Below are positions 41,013 to 48,960 of a stretch of 64,000 nt of DNA, piece by piece (the stretch's first letter is position 1; each line of letters starts with the position of its first letter). A program made the translations under genes and the position numbers. This stretch comes from Candidatus Bathyarchaeia archaeon (GTDB lineage Archaea; Thermoproteota; Bathyarchaeia; 40CM-2-53-6; CALIRQ01). Below the pieces are notes generated by a model. It had not been told where the DNA came from and did not search any database. It worked only from the letters and a program-made list of their open reading frames with translations. The stretch is taken from assembly GCA_038843675.1 (NCBI GenBank), contig JAWBRV010000003.1, positions 68,908 through 132,907 of the forward strand, read 5' to 3'.

Positions 41013-41927
41013 ATGGAGAGCATCAAGAGGGAGCCCTCCGGGGCGATCTTAGGGTGGGCAATAGTCCTGTTGATATTGCTATTGATAGTCCTAGCATCCT
41101 TGATGCCCCTCCGCTTCACCCCCATCTTGGAATATCTCCCGTGGATGTCGGCACTCGCGATCGCGCTCATATTGATACTGGCCTCCGTGAAGGTCGTTAG
41201 GGAATACGAAAGGGTCGTCCTATTCAGGGTCGGGAGGCTCGTCGGGGTTAAGGGGCCCGGCCTAATATTGAAGATCCCCATAGCCGATAGGCTGGTCAAA
41301 GTCGATTTGAGGATAAAGTCGATCGATGTACCCATTCAAAGGATCGTGACGAGGGATAACGTTACCGTGGACGTCGATGCCGTTGTATATTATAGGGTCC
41401 TCGATGCCACAAAGGCCATAGTTAATGTCGAAGATTATATGCGCGCGACGAACCTACTCAGCCAGACGACCCTGAGAGACGTGTTGGGCCAATCGGAGCT
41501 GGATGAGCTGCTATCGAAGAGGGAGGAATTGAGCAAGAGGCTCACGTCAATATTGGACGTATTGACCGATCCTTGGGGCATAAAGGTCACCAACGTAACC
41601 ATAAAGGCCGTCAGCCTCCCCGAGGCGATGCTCAGGGCAATCGCCAAGCAGGCGGAGGCCGAGAGGGAGAGAAGGGCTAGGATAATAGTTGCCCAAGCCG
41701 AGGAGCAGGCCTCAAGGATCTTGGCCGAGGCAGCGAAGGCGTACGGGGATCCCAGCTTGGCCATTAGGCTGAGGGAGCTCCAAACGCTTACCGAGATAGC
41801 TAGGGAGAAGAACATGATAGTGATAGCCCCCTCCGCCTTCTCGGAGATCGCGGCCGCATTGGGCATCGCGAAGCAGGTGGCGCCGGCGCCCGCGAAGCCG
41901 AAGGAGGAAGGGGGGACCAAGCAATGA
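41013..41927 (+). CDS. Stomatin/slipin-type SPFH protein
   Basis: A membrane-anchored SPFH (band 7) protein of about 304 residues. Two N-terminal hydrophobic segments (about 10-60) precede KVVREYERVVLFRVGRLVGVKGPGL, the SPFH core with VDLRIKSIDVP and TVDVDAVVYYRV, and a coiled-coil helix rich in Ala/Glu (AEAERERRARIIVAQAEEQA). I place the start at ATG 41013, since transcription from the shared TATA begins near 41003; an ATG at 40986 would add nine residues. It overlaps the NfeD gene by four bases, and the two proteins form a membrane microdomain system. Confidence 0.93.
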   Translation: MESIKREPSGAILGWAIVLLILLLIVLASLMPLRFTPILEYLPWMSALAIALILILASVKVVREYERVVLFRVGRLVGVKGPGLILKIPIADRLVKVDLRIKSIDVPIQRIVTRDNVTVDVDAVVYYRVLDATKAIVNVEDYMRATNLLSQTTLRDVLGQSELDELLSKREELSKRLTSILDVLTDPWGIKVTNVTIKAVSLPEAMLRAIAKQAEAERERRARIIVAQAEEQASRILAEAAKAYGDPSLAIRLRELQTLTEIAREKNMIVIAPSAFSEIAAALGIAKQVAPAPAKPKEEGGTKQ

Positions 41928-43258
41928 ACCAAGGGGCCAAGCCCATAGCCATACTTTTGCTCTTGGCATCCCTTTCTGCGATGCGCGTCCCCCATCCCCT
42001 CGCCGCCCAATATGGCCCGAGGGTCCTCCTCGTGAGGCTCGAGGAGACCATAACCCCGGCGAGTTATGAGGCCGTCAAGGAGGCCATATCCCATTCATCC
42101 CGAGTGGGGGCGGGGGCCATAGTCCTTCAATTGAACACGCCCGGGGGGCTGGTGGACTCGATGATGGGAATAATGGATGCGATAGCCGCATCGAATACGC
42201 CCTTTATTGGGTACGTGTACCCAGAGGGGGCGAAGGCTTGGTCGGCCGGGACTTATATTCTATTATCGACGCATTTGGCGGCGATGGCCCCCCATACCGT
42301 GATCGGATCGGCGCAACCTGTTACTTCGACCGGCGCGCCGGTGAACGATACGAAGGTCATAAACGCCCTCGCGAAGCTTGCTATCGAGCGGGCGAGGATG
42401 CATGGGAGGAACGAAACGGCCGCCGAGCTCTTCGTTAGGAAGAACCTGAACCTTGGAGCCGAGGAGGCCCATAGGCAAGGGGTCGTAGAGATATTGGCGA
42501 GGACCCTGCCGGACCTATTGGAGGCGGCGGATGGCAGGGTCGTAAGGACCATTGGAGGGGAGGTCAAGTTGAATACGAAGGGCGCATTGGTCTTGGAGTT
42601 CTCCCCAAGCCTGAAGGTCAAGGTCCTCAGGATCGTGTCCGAGCCAATGGTGGGCTATATGCTCTTCACATTCGGATTCATGGCCATATTCTTCGGCCTC
42701 ATGGCGGCCATGTACCCGATGATCATAGTCGGGGCGGTATTGATGATATTGGGCCTCATAGGGCTTGGGATGGCCCAAGTCGACTTGGGCGCCATCCTCT
42801 TGTTCTCGCTCGGCTTCGTGTTGTTGCTGGTCGAGGCCCTAACCCCCGGCTTTGGGCTGTTCGGGACATCGGGGATCATATGCATATTGCTCGGGAGCTT
42901 CCTATTCCTCTCGCTAAGTCCGGAGAAATGGGTCGTGTCCCAAGAATGGATCTTGTCCTTCCTTATGGCCATAGTGGCAACGGCAGGGGTCTTCTTGGCC
43001 TTTGTGGTCTTCGTCGCCTTCAAGGTCCTCAAGGCTCGAAGGAAGCCCCCGGTCCACAGCGAGGGCATTGGGGAAATGGCTGAAGCCCTAGATGATGTCC
43101 AAGCCGGGGGGGAGGGTTTCCTGATGTGGAGGGGCGAGATTTGGAAGGCTAAGTTCCAAGACGCCGCTAAAAGGGGCGATAAGGTCGTTATAATTGAGAA
43201 GGAGGGGCCGATCTTCGTGGTCAAGAGGGCCGATGGGGACCGTGGAGCTGCGATTTAG
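41924..43258 (+). CDS. NfeD-family membrane serine protease
   Basis: A 444-residue NfeD protein of the stomatin-operon type. A signal peptide (about 1-28) is followed by a ClpP-like protease domain (about 32-215). The catalytic Ser lies in GAKAWSAGTYILL (Ser107) and the candidate Lys is near 144 (NDTKVINALAKLA). Four or five membrane segments (about 225-370) and an OB-fold domain (about 395-440, GEGFLMWRGEIWKAKF) complete the protein. Pyrococcus homologues cleave the C-terminal part of stomatin, encoded directly upstream. The ATG overlaps that gene. Confidence 0.93.
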   Translation: MNQGAKPIAILLLLASLSAMRVPHPLAAQYGPRVLLVRLEETITPASYEAVKEAISHSSRVGAGAIVLQLNTPGGLVDSMMGIMDAIAASNTPFIGYVYPEGAKAWSAGTYILLSTHLAAMAPHTVIGSAQPVTSTGAPVNDTKVINALAKLAIERARMHGRNETAAELFVRKNLNLGAEEAHRQGVVEILARTLPDLLEAADGRVVRTIGGEVKLNTKGALVLEFSPSLKVKVLRIVSEPMVGYMLFTFGFMAIFFGLMAAMYPMIIVGAVLMILGLIGLGMAQVDLGAILLFSLGFVLLLVEALTPGFGLFGTSGIICILLGSFLFLSLSPEKWVVSQEWILSFLMAIVATAGVFLAFVVFVAFKVLKARRKPPVHSEGIGEMAEALDDVQAGGEGFLMWRGEIWKAKFQDAAKRGDKVVIIEKEGPIFVVKRADGDRGAAI

Positions 43259-43269
43259 AGGATCCCCCC

Positions 43270-44136
43270 TCATTGGGATGAAATCCTCATCGGGGAGATC
43301 AACCCATGCGCCGGCTCCGCCCTGAATAGCAGGCCCCCCTCAACCAAATCATAGAATAGCTTATGGAGCGCCCTCTTGGCATCCCTCTCCCTTTTTGCTC
43401 CGGAACAAATCACCCTACCGCTGGAGAATACGAGCATAACGACCTTTGGATCATCGGACCTATATATCAGGGCCGGGAACTGCTCTGGCTCATAAATGGT
43501 CTTTGGCTTTGATTCTGCCATCCCCTCGAGGTCGATCTGCCCCCTCAGGTCGGCCGATGCCACTATGTTGTCTATGCGGACGACCGGGCTCCCGGCGATT
43601 ACTATCCCCCTCATCTTCAGCTCCTCCACGACCTTATTTATGGCCATCTTGGCTTGGCGCTCCGACTTGGCCCCGGCGCAGACGATCTTCCCCGACGAGA
43701 ATATCAAAGACACGGATTTAGGCTTCCTTAGCCTATAGACTAGGCCTGGGAATACCTCGGGCCTGTATTCCGCGGAGGGGGCGATCCTGCTTATGAATTG
43801 GAGGTCCAACTCATGGTCGAGCTTGCCGGATGCGACCACGTTCTCAATCCTTATCCAAATATCCGGCCTTTGGATTCGCCCATCCCCGAGGGGGTATTTG
43901 ATCCTGATCGCCCTGGCTTTGGCCAAATCGAGCGCGTAGCCGTTGGGACCCTTGAGGAGGCCCAATCCCTCAAGCTCCCTAAGACCCGCTTCCACCTCCT
44001 CCGCGGCCCTCCCCACCTCCTTGACCAATGATTCCAACGAGCGCGGCTCATTTGGGTGCTTTTGGAATATGGTGAGCAATTCCGCCCCCATTTCCGAAAG
44101 CGAGGGTTGGATAAGCGAATCCTTTATTTCGGCCAA
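43270..44136 (-). CDS. tbp: TATA-binding protein with winged-helix-like N-terminal extension
   Basis: The general transcription factor that binds TATA promoters. Residues from about 93 to 272 are a complete two-lobed TBP core: IENVVASGKLDHELDLQFI, EYRPEVFPGLVYRL and SLIFSSGKIVCAGAKSE in the first lobe, and DNIVASADLRGQIDL, YEPEQFPALIYRS and MLVFSSGRVICSGAKRE in the second. The first 92 residues are unusual. They form helices with the rhythm of a winged helix (LLTIFQKHPNEPRSLESLV, EVGRAAEEVEAGLRELEGL). Archaeal TBPs are normally 180-200 residues. The start is TTG 44136 with GGTTGAT before it. No frameshift separates the parts. Confidence 0.9.
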   Translation of the reverse strand: MAEIKDSLIQPSLSEMGAELLTIFQKHPNEPRSLESLVKEVGRAAEEVEAGLRELEGLGLLKGPNGYALDLAKARAIRIKYPLGDGRIQRPDIWIRIENVVASGKLDHELDLQFISRIAPSAEYRPEVFPGLVYRLRKPKSVSLIFSSGKIVCAGAKSERQAKMAINKVVEELKMRGIVIAGSPVVRIDNIVASADLRGQIDLEGMAESKPKTIYEPEQFPALIYRSDDPKVVMLVFSSGRVICSGAKRERDAKRALHKLFYDLVEGGLLFRAEPAHGLISPMRISSQ

Positions 44137-44495
44137 GGCGAATCAACCCGGATTAGCGTGATGGGGAAACTCCTTTGGGAGTTTTAATTTATTATTTTTT
44201 AGCAAAAATGTTTAAAATCATATAGATCTGGATATCGCTTCTACAAGAGACGCTTAAAAATAGCCGCGCCGGATGCCGAAAAAATGGGGCTCGCCTCCGA
44301 GATCCCCGCTATGGATGGAAGCCCGTTCCTATATATAGAAGGGTTCTCTGGGCCCTTATCGAAATATCCGCACTCTTTCCAATGGGAAAGTCGTTAAGCC
44401 CAAGTTCGCGTACTGCCGAATGAAAGGGAGGGGCTAAGGACTGTTCGGCCATATAGGCTTTTATTGATCAATCGCCAATCTTCAATCGATGGCCC
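44137..44495. other. Intergenic region between tbp and nitroreductase 2
   Basis: A stretch of 359 bases, A/T-rich near tbp. It holds a hairpin at 44167-44184, A/T elements for tbp (around 44186-44200, minus strand), a TATA-like CTTAAAAATAG near 44250-44260 and a second TATA (CTTTTATTG, 44458-44466) for the nitroreductase. The first TATA-like element is 29 bases before a 37-codon ORF (ATG 44284 to TAA 44397) that has no similarity I recognise; it may be spurious. Confidence 0.4.
44167..44184. promoter_or_regulatory. Hairpin/inverted repeat just upstream of tbp
   Basis: AAACTCC (44167-44173) and GGAGTTT (44178-44184) form a perfect 7-bp inverted repeat with a four-base spacer. It lies between the tbp A/T promoter element and the TTG start, near the predicted transcription start. 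It could be a repressor site or a leader hairpin. Confidence 0.4.
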
Positions 44496-45020
44496 ATGGA
44501 TTTTTACGAGGTCATAAGGACGAGGAGGAGCGTGCGCTCCTTCAAGCCCGATCCGATACCGGAGGCCGTTATAAAAAGGGTGCTCGAGGCCGCGAGGATC
44601 GCCCCATCGGGATCAAATCGCCAGCCTTGGAAGTTCATATTGATCAAGGAGGGGTCGATGAAGGAGGAGGTGGCCAAACTCTGCCACGAGCAAAGCTTCG
44701 TGGCCAAGGCCCCGCTGGTCATAGTGGCTTGCGGGAGGAGGATAGATTTCAACAGGGGCGATTACATGGGGGATATGAGCATGCTAGTGGACGTTTCAAT
44801 AGCGGTCGACCATTTGGTGCTCGCGGCTAGGGCCGAGGGGTTGGGCAGTTGCTGGATCGGCGCGTTCGACAACTCCGCCTTGAAGAGGCTCTTGGGGATA
44901 CCGGAGGATTATAACGTGGTCGCCGTAATCCCGATCGGATATCCTTCCTACGATGCCTTCAGGGAGACCTCCGATAGGAAGCCCTTGGAGGAGATAATAT
45001 GCTATGAAAGGTTCCAATGA
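44496..45020 (+). CDS. Nitroreductase-family flavoprotein 2
   Basis: A 174-residue FMN oxidoreductase. It shows MDFYEVIRTRRSVRSFKPDP at the start, RIAPSGSNRQPWKFILI, AVDHLVLAARAEGLGSCWIGAF and the late VVAVIPIGYP element, all typical for the family. It keeps the SGSNRQPW loop that contacts FMN, while copy 1 has a changed loop (APKAWERW). A TATA element lies about 30 bases before the ATG, so a leaderless message is expected. It is followed by the PfkB kinase gene after 84 bases. Substrate unknown. Confidence 0.9.
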   Translation: MDFYEVIRTRRSVRSFKPDPIPEAVIKRVLEAARIAPSGSNRQPWKFILIKEGSMKEEVAKLCHEQSFVAKAPLVIVACGRRIDFNRGDYMGDMSMLVDVSIAVDHLVLAARAEGLGSCWIGAFDNSALKRLLGIPEDYNVVAVIPIGYPSYDAFRETSDRKPLEEIICYERFQ

Positions 45021-45104
45021 ATGCGCCTTGAGAGGCGGCGCTCGGCGAGGGGGCACAATCGCGTTTCGCGCCCCTTGATGGACCGAGGGCCTTGGGAGAT
45101 GGGG

Positions 45105-46082
45105 ATGATCGAGCTGGTGGCGATTGGCGCGATAAACATGGACGTAAGCATATTCGTCGAGGAGTTCGCGGAGGTCGGCGGGGAGGTCCCGGTGAAGGGA
45201 ATATCGACGGTCCCGGGCGGAAAGGCCGCGAACGTTGCCGTGGCGGCCGCGAGGATCCTCGGGCCAGGCAAGGTGGCTTTGATAGGTTGCGTGGGGGACG
45301 ACGATATCGGCTTCGCGCACCTCGAGGAGCTTCGAAGGGAGGGGGTTGATACGTCCGGGGTGAAGGTCCTGAAGGGCGCTGGCTCGGGCAGGGCCTATTT
45401 GATCATCGATGGGCTCGGGAGGAACTCCATATACACCTTCTTCGGCGCCAACTCCATGCTCTATCCGGAGGACCTCGATCGGCCGGGGATCGCCGAGATC
45501 CTTGAGGGGAGTTCCATCGTGGTCGTCATGGATCCACCGCTCGACGCGGCCGAGAGGGCCATCGGGATATCGAAGGCGCGTGGCAAAAGGGTGTTATGGG
45601 ATCCGGGCGTTCGAAGCAAGCTCGGCCTGAGCGGGCTGAGCGGGTCGTTGAGGTTGGTTGATTACTTGGTTCTTAACGAGGTGGAGGCCATGGAACTCTC
45701 CGGCTTGGATCGCCCGATCGATGCGATCTCAAAGATCTTAGGAGTGGCGCCATCCCTGAAGGTCATCTTGAAGCTGGGCGCGAGGGGATGCCTCATGGCC
45801 AGCGCGCGGGGGATCATCGAAGTGCCAGGGGTGGACCTCGAGGGGATCGGACTGAGGCCGATCAATACCGTTGGATGCGGGGATGCCTTCTTGGGCGCGT
45901 TCTCGGCCTCATTGGCCATGGGCCTCGATGAGGCTGAAGCGCTTGAGAGGGCGAACTGCGCCGGGGCTTTCAAGGCATCGAGGCCCGAAACGAGGGGGAG
46001 CCCGAAGCTGGATGAACTCGAATCCCTCCTTAGGAAGGTCAAGGGGATGCGCGAGCCGAAGAATCCTTCCCAAAGGCCTTGA
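45105..46082 (+). CDS. PfkB-family sugar or nucleoside kinase (ribokinase-like)
   Basis: A 325-residue kinase with the PfkB signatures: the N-terminal GAINMDVSIFV, then TVPGGKAANVAVAAARIL, a small lid strand, and the C-terminal NTVGCGDAFLGAFSASLA that holds the catalytic Asp and the anion hole (usually DTxGAGD; here a Cys replaces the Ala). ATG 45105 is chosen for the GGGAG site at its correct distance. An earlier in-frame start at 45021 follows directly on nitroreductase 2. It converges with, and overlaps, the nucleoside hydrolase gene, so ribose or a nucleoside is the likely substrate. Confidence 0.88.
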   Translation: MIELVAIGAINMDVSIFVEEFAEVGGEVPVKGISTVPGGKAANVAVAAARILGPGKVALIGCVGDDDIGFAHLEELRREGVDTSGVKVLKGAGSGRAYLIIDGLGRNSIYTFFGANSMLYPEDLDRPGIAEILEGSSIVVVMDPPLDAAERAIGISKARGKRVLWDPGVRSKLGLSGLSGSLRLVDYLVLNEVEAMELSGLDRPIDAISKILGVAPSLKVILKLGARGCLMASARGIIEVPGVDLEGIGLRPINTVGCGDAFLGAFSASLAMGLDEAEALERANCAGAFKASRPETRGSPKLDELESLLRKVKGMREPKNPSQRP

Positions 46083-47097
46083 AGAAGGCTCTGAAGAACC
46101 TCTCGACATCCACCTCCCTAACGACCCTTATCCTGTTCCCCTCCAAGGCCCACGGGCCCCTATAAGCCACCGTTTGGCCGGAGGTTATCTCCCCCTTAAC
46201 CTCTACGTCCACCCTCCAGAGCTCCTCTTTGAGGACGAGGGAGCCATCGATTGCCGCGGCCATCGCCAAGGGATCGTGAAGATATCCCTCCTCCCTGCCC
46301 AAATGCCGCTCTTGAGCCTTCATGTAATATTTCAAGGCCCTCAGGGCGAACTCGGAGGCCTTCGAGCCGCCCAAAGCCCCCAAGTCCCCCGGCCTCACCA
46401 CGGCCCTCCTCGTCACTTCCAATGGCAACAATCTAATCGGGATCCCGGAACCGAAAACGACCCTCGCCGCGCATGGATCCGAATATACGTTGTACTCGGC
46501 CACGGGGCTCGCGTTCCCATCCCCCTCGAAGACCCCGCCCATTATGACCAATTCCTCAATCCTCGCGGCCGCGCTGGGATGGCGAGTTATCAGCTTGGCG
46601 ATATTAGTTAGCGGGCCCGCCGCCACTACCTTTACGGTGCCGCGCTCGCGGATCAGGATCTCAGTGAGCAGATCGACGCCATCCCTCGCCTTAGCCGAGT
46701 AAGGCCCTAGGTCCATATCCGAGAACAGGTCTTGGGTTTCCCCGAGGCCATCCGAGCCGTGGATATGTTCGGAGGTCCTTAGGGCCCCCCTCAGGGGCTT
46801 GGCCGAGCCGATCCCGAGCTCGGGCTCATGGCTGAGGCCATCCAGCTTCGATAGCTCAATCAATTTAGCGGCGTTCCAAAAGGCCTTGGTTACCGGGACG
46901 TTCCCGGCCACGCAAGTGATCGCCCTTAGGCCTCGGCCGAGGGATTTAAGCGCGAAGAGTATGGCCAAGGCGTCGTCGATGCCCGGATCCCCATCGTATA
47001 TGAACGCCTCGCCGTTCGGCGGCAATTCCCCAGCCCCTAGTTCGCCTTGAATCAGGTTGGCCGAGAAAGGTTTTTTGGAAGCTTTCGCACTCCCCAT
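46039..47097 (-). CDS. Nucleoside hydrolase (inosine-uridine preferring type)
   Basis: A 352-residue hydrolase that splits nucleosides into base and ribose. The calcium-binding signature is YDGDPGIDDALAI (about residues 34-46). Further markers are VAGNVPVTKAFWNA, GADGL-like HGSDGLGE, VVAAGPLTNIAKLI and IMGGVFEGDGN with PVAEYNVYSDP. About 30 residues precede the first strand, which may mean a later start than ATG 47097. Its 3' end overlaps that of the PfkB kinase by 44 bases. The two could act in sequence: hydrolysis, then phosphorylation of ribose. Confidence 0.9.
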   Translation of the reverse strand: MGSAKASKKPFSANLIQGELGAGELPPNGEAFIYDGDPGIDDALAILFALKSLGRGLRAITCVAGNVPVTKAFWNAAKLIELSKLDGLSHEPELGIGSAKPLRGALRTSEHIHGSDGLGETQDLFSDMDLGPYSAKARDGVDLLTEILIRERGTVKVVAAGPLTNIAKLITRHPSAAARIEELVIMGGVFEGDGNASPVAEYNVYSDPCAARVVFGSGIPIRLLPLEVTRRAVVRPGDLGALGGSKASEFALRALKYYMKAQERHLGREEGYLHDPLAMAAAIDGSLVLKEELWRVDVEVKGEITSGQTVAYRGPWALEGNRIRVVREVDVERFFRAFFKAFGKDSSARASP

Positions 47098-47130
47098 CCC
47101 AATTCTTGGGGGCGAGGGGCATTGGACGTT

Positions 47131-47646
47131 ATGGAGGTAATAAAGGCTAGGCGGAGCATAAGGAGGTTCAAGAAGGATCCGGTCCCGGAGGAGGCGCTGA
47201 ATAAGCTCATAGAAGCCTTCAAGAGCGCGCCCTCATCGAAGAATACCCAGCCTTGGAGGCTGATCATAATAAGGGACAAGGAGACCCTTAGGCGATTGGC
47301 CGACCTGACGAAATATGGCAAGTTTTTGGCAGATGCCCCGTTGGCGATAGCTGTCGTGGCATGCCCTAAGAAATCCGATTGGGCCATAGTGGATGCGACC
47401 CTCGCAACCTATAACATGGTTCTGGTGGCGGCCGAGATGGGGCTCGGGACCTGCTGGATAGGGACGATGGATAGGGAAAGGGCCAAGGAGCTGCTTGAGG
47501 TCCCGGAGGATATGTTCCTCCTGACGGTGATACCAGTTGGCTATCCGGCCGAGATCCCGCCGCCGACTCCGAGGAAGCCCGTGGAATGCATCGTATATTA
47601 CGAAAAGTATGGCCGGAAGGCCCCTCAGGCCGCGATCGCCGCCTAA
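47131..47646 (+). CDS. Nitroreductase-family flavoprotein 3
   Basis: The third nitroreductase homologue, about 171 residues. It shows MEVIKARRSIRRFKKDPVPEE, FKSAPSSKNTQPWRLIIIRD, ATYNMVLVAAEMGLGTCWIGTMD and TVIPVGYPAE. The loop SSKNTQPW conforms to the FMN-binding pattern. The start is ATG 47131; a TTG at 47122 just after GCGAGGGG would add three residues, and the frame further back to 47047 overlaps the divergent nucleoside hydrolase gene. The C-terminal tail GRKAPQAAIAA is short and variable. Confidence 0.88.
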   Translation: MEVIKARRSIRRFKKDPVPEEALNKLIEAFKSAPSSKNTQPWRLIIIRDKETLRRLADLTKYGKFLADAPLAIAVVACPKKSDWAIVDATLATYNMVLVAAEMGLGTCWIGTMDRERAKELLEVPEDMFLLTVIPVGYPAEIPPPTPRKPVECIVYYEKYGRKAPQAAIAA

Positions 47647-47664
47647 AGGCCCTTTTCGCCCTTC

Positions 47665-48729
47665 CTAGCCCGCCAAGGCCTCTAGGTCCATGCCCTTCCG
47701 GGCCGCGAGGTCCTTCAGCTGCCTCCAGGTCTCCCCATCCACCGGTATGCCCTCCCTAGCCCTCCTATCAGCGGTCCTGAACTCCGGCTCGCCCGGCATG
47801 AGGATCTCCTCAACGCCCGGGGCCCTAGGAACCCTCTTGATATCCTCTATCATCTTATCGATCTTGGCCTTGAACTCCTCCAGCGGCAGGAAGGCATCGA
47901 TCTTTATGGCCATGAAAAAGTTCCCTATGTTCGGCGGCTCGGTCATGCTATTGCCTATGGAGATGACGTCCAAGGCGCAAGCGGAGCCCGTCAGCGCGCC
48001 GGATAGGGCGTCCACGGCCACGGCCAGCCCATAGCCCTTCGGGCCCGCCGCCGGCAATATGGCGCCCTTCAGGGCCTCGGCCGGATCGGTCGTCGGCCTC
48101 CCCTCGGCATCCAGGGCCAAGCCGGGCGGTATCTTCTCGCCCTTCTTGGCCGCCAGCAGGAGCTTGTTCTTGGGGATCGCGGCCGTCGCCATATCGACGA
48201 CTATGGGCCTATGCCTCCCGGCCGGTATGGCTATCGCGATCGGGTTCGTCCCCAAGGCCGGCCTCATCCCGCCGGTCGGGGCGATGCCCGGGCTCGCGTT
48301 CGCCGTCACGATGCCTATCATCCCCCTATCAGCGGCCATCATCGCATAATAGGCGGCGATGCCGAAATGATCGACCCGCCTGACGCCGACGGCCCCTATG
48401 CCGCATCGATCGGCCTTCTCCATGGCTAACTCCATGGCCCTTTTGCCTACGACGGCCCCGAAGCCCATCCCGCCGTCTATGAGGGCCGTGGCCGGGCCAT
48501 CCCTGAGGACCTTGACCTCGGCCCCGGGCTTAACCAAGCCCCTCTCGATCCTGATCAGGTATCGGGGCAGAAGCTGAAGGCCGTGGGAATCCACGCCCCT
48601 TAGGCTACCGGCCACTAAAACCTCGGCGACCGTTTTGGCTTCCGCCTCAGGCGCCCCGTAGGCCTTCAGGAGCTCCTCGCAAAGCCTTCTGGCTTGGACC
48701 TCGGATACGATCTTCCCGGATTCGCTCAT
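47665..48729 (-). CDS. Malate/L-lactate dehydrogenase family (Ldh2/YlbC-like) oxidoreductase
   Basis: A 354-residue NAD(P)-dependent dehydrogenase of the LDH2/MDH2 type. Characteristic stretches are AGSLRGVDSHGLQLLPRYL, VRRVDHFGIAAYYAMMAADRGMIGI, NASPGIAPTGGMRPALGTNPIAIAIP, VDMATAAIPKNKLLLA and AAGPKGYGLAVAVDALSG. The family reduces or oxidises 2-hydroxyacids and other ketoacids, so the substrate cannot be fixed. It ends 18 bases from nitroreductase 3. It may belong with the iron-dependent alcohol dehydrogenase on the other side. Confidence 0.92.
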   Translation of the reverse strand: MSESGKIVSEVQARRLCEELLKAYGAPEAEAKTVAEVLVAGSLRGVDSHGLQLLPRYLIRIERGLVKPGAEVKVLRDGPATALIDGGMGFGAVVGKRAMELAMEKADRCGIGAVGVRRVDHFGIAAYYAMMAADRGMIGIVTANASPGIAPTGGMRPALGTNPIAIAIPAGRHRPIVVDMATAAIPKNKLLLAAKKGEKIPPGLALDAEGRPTTDPAEALKGAILPAAGPKGYGLAVAVDALSGALTGSACALDVISIGNSMTEPPNIGNFFMAIKIDAFLPLEEFKAKIDKMIEDIKRVPRAPGVEEILMPGEPEFRTADRRAREGIPVDGETWRQLKDLAARKGMDLEALAG

Positions 48730-48960
48730 GCCCTAATCGCCTCGGCTTATTTTATGGAATCGATTCTAATAGCTTTTCCGAAACCCTTTTCGCGAAGGGT
48801 GGTTTTGAGGCGCTTACATGAACACGGGAGACCTTTAGGCAAAAAATCTGACCGTGTGGAGAAATTATTAACGTGGGCCCGGTTTTTGGCTGCGTTGAGC
48901 GAAAAGGCCGCCCAAAAATGAGGTGAAATCTTTTATCAAAGATCGCTGCAAAACCTAAAC

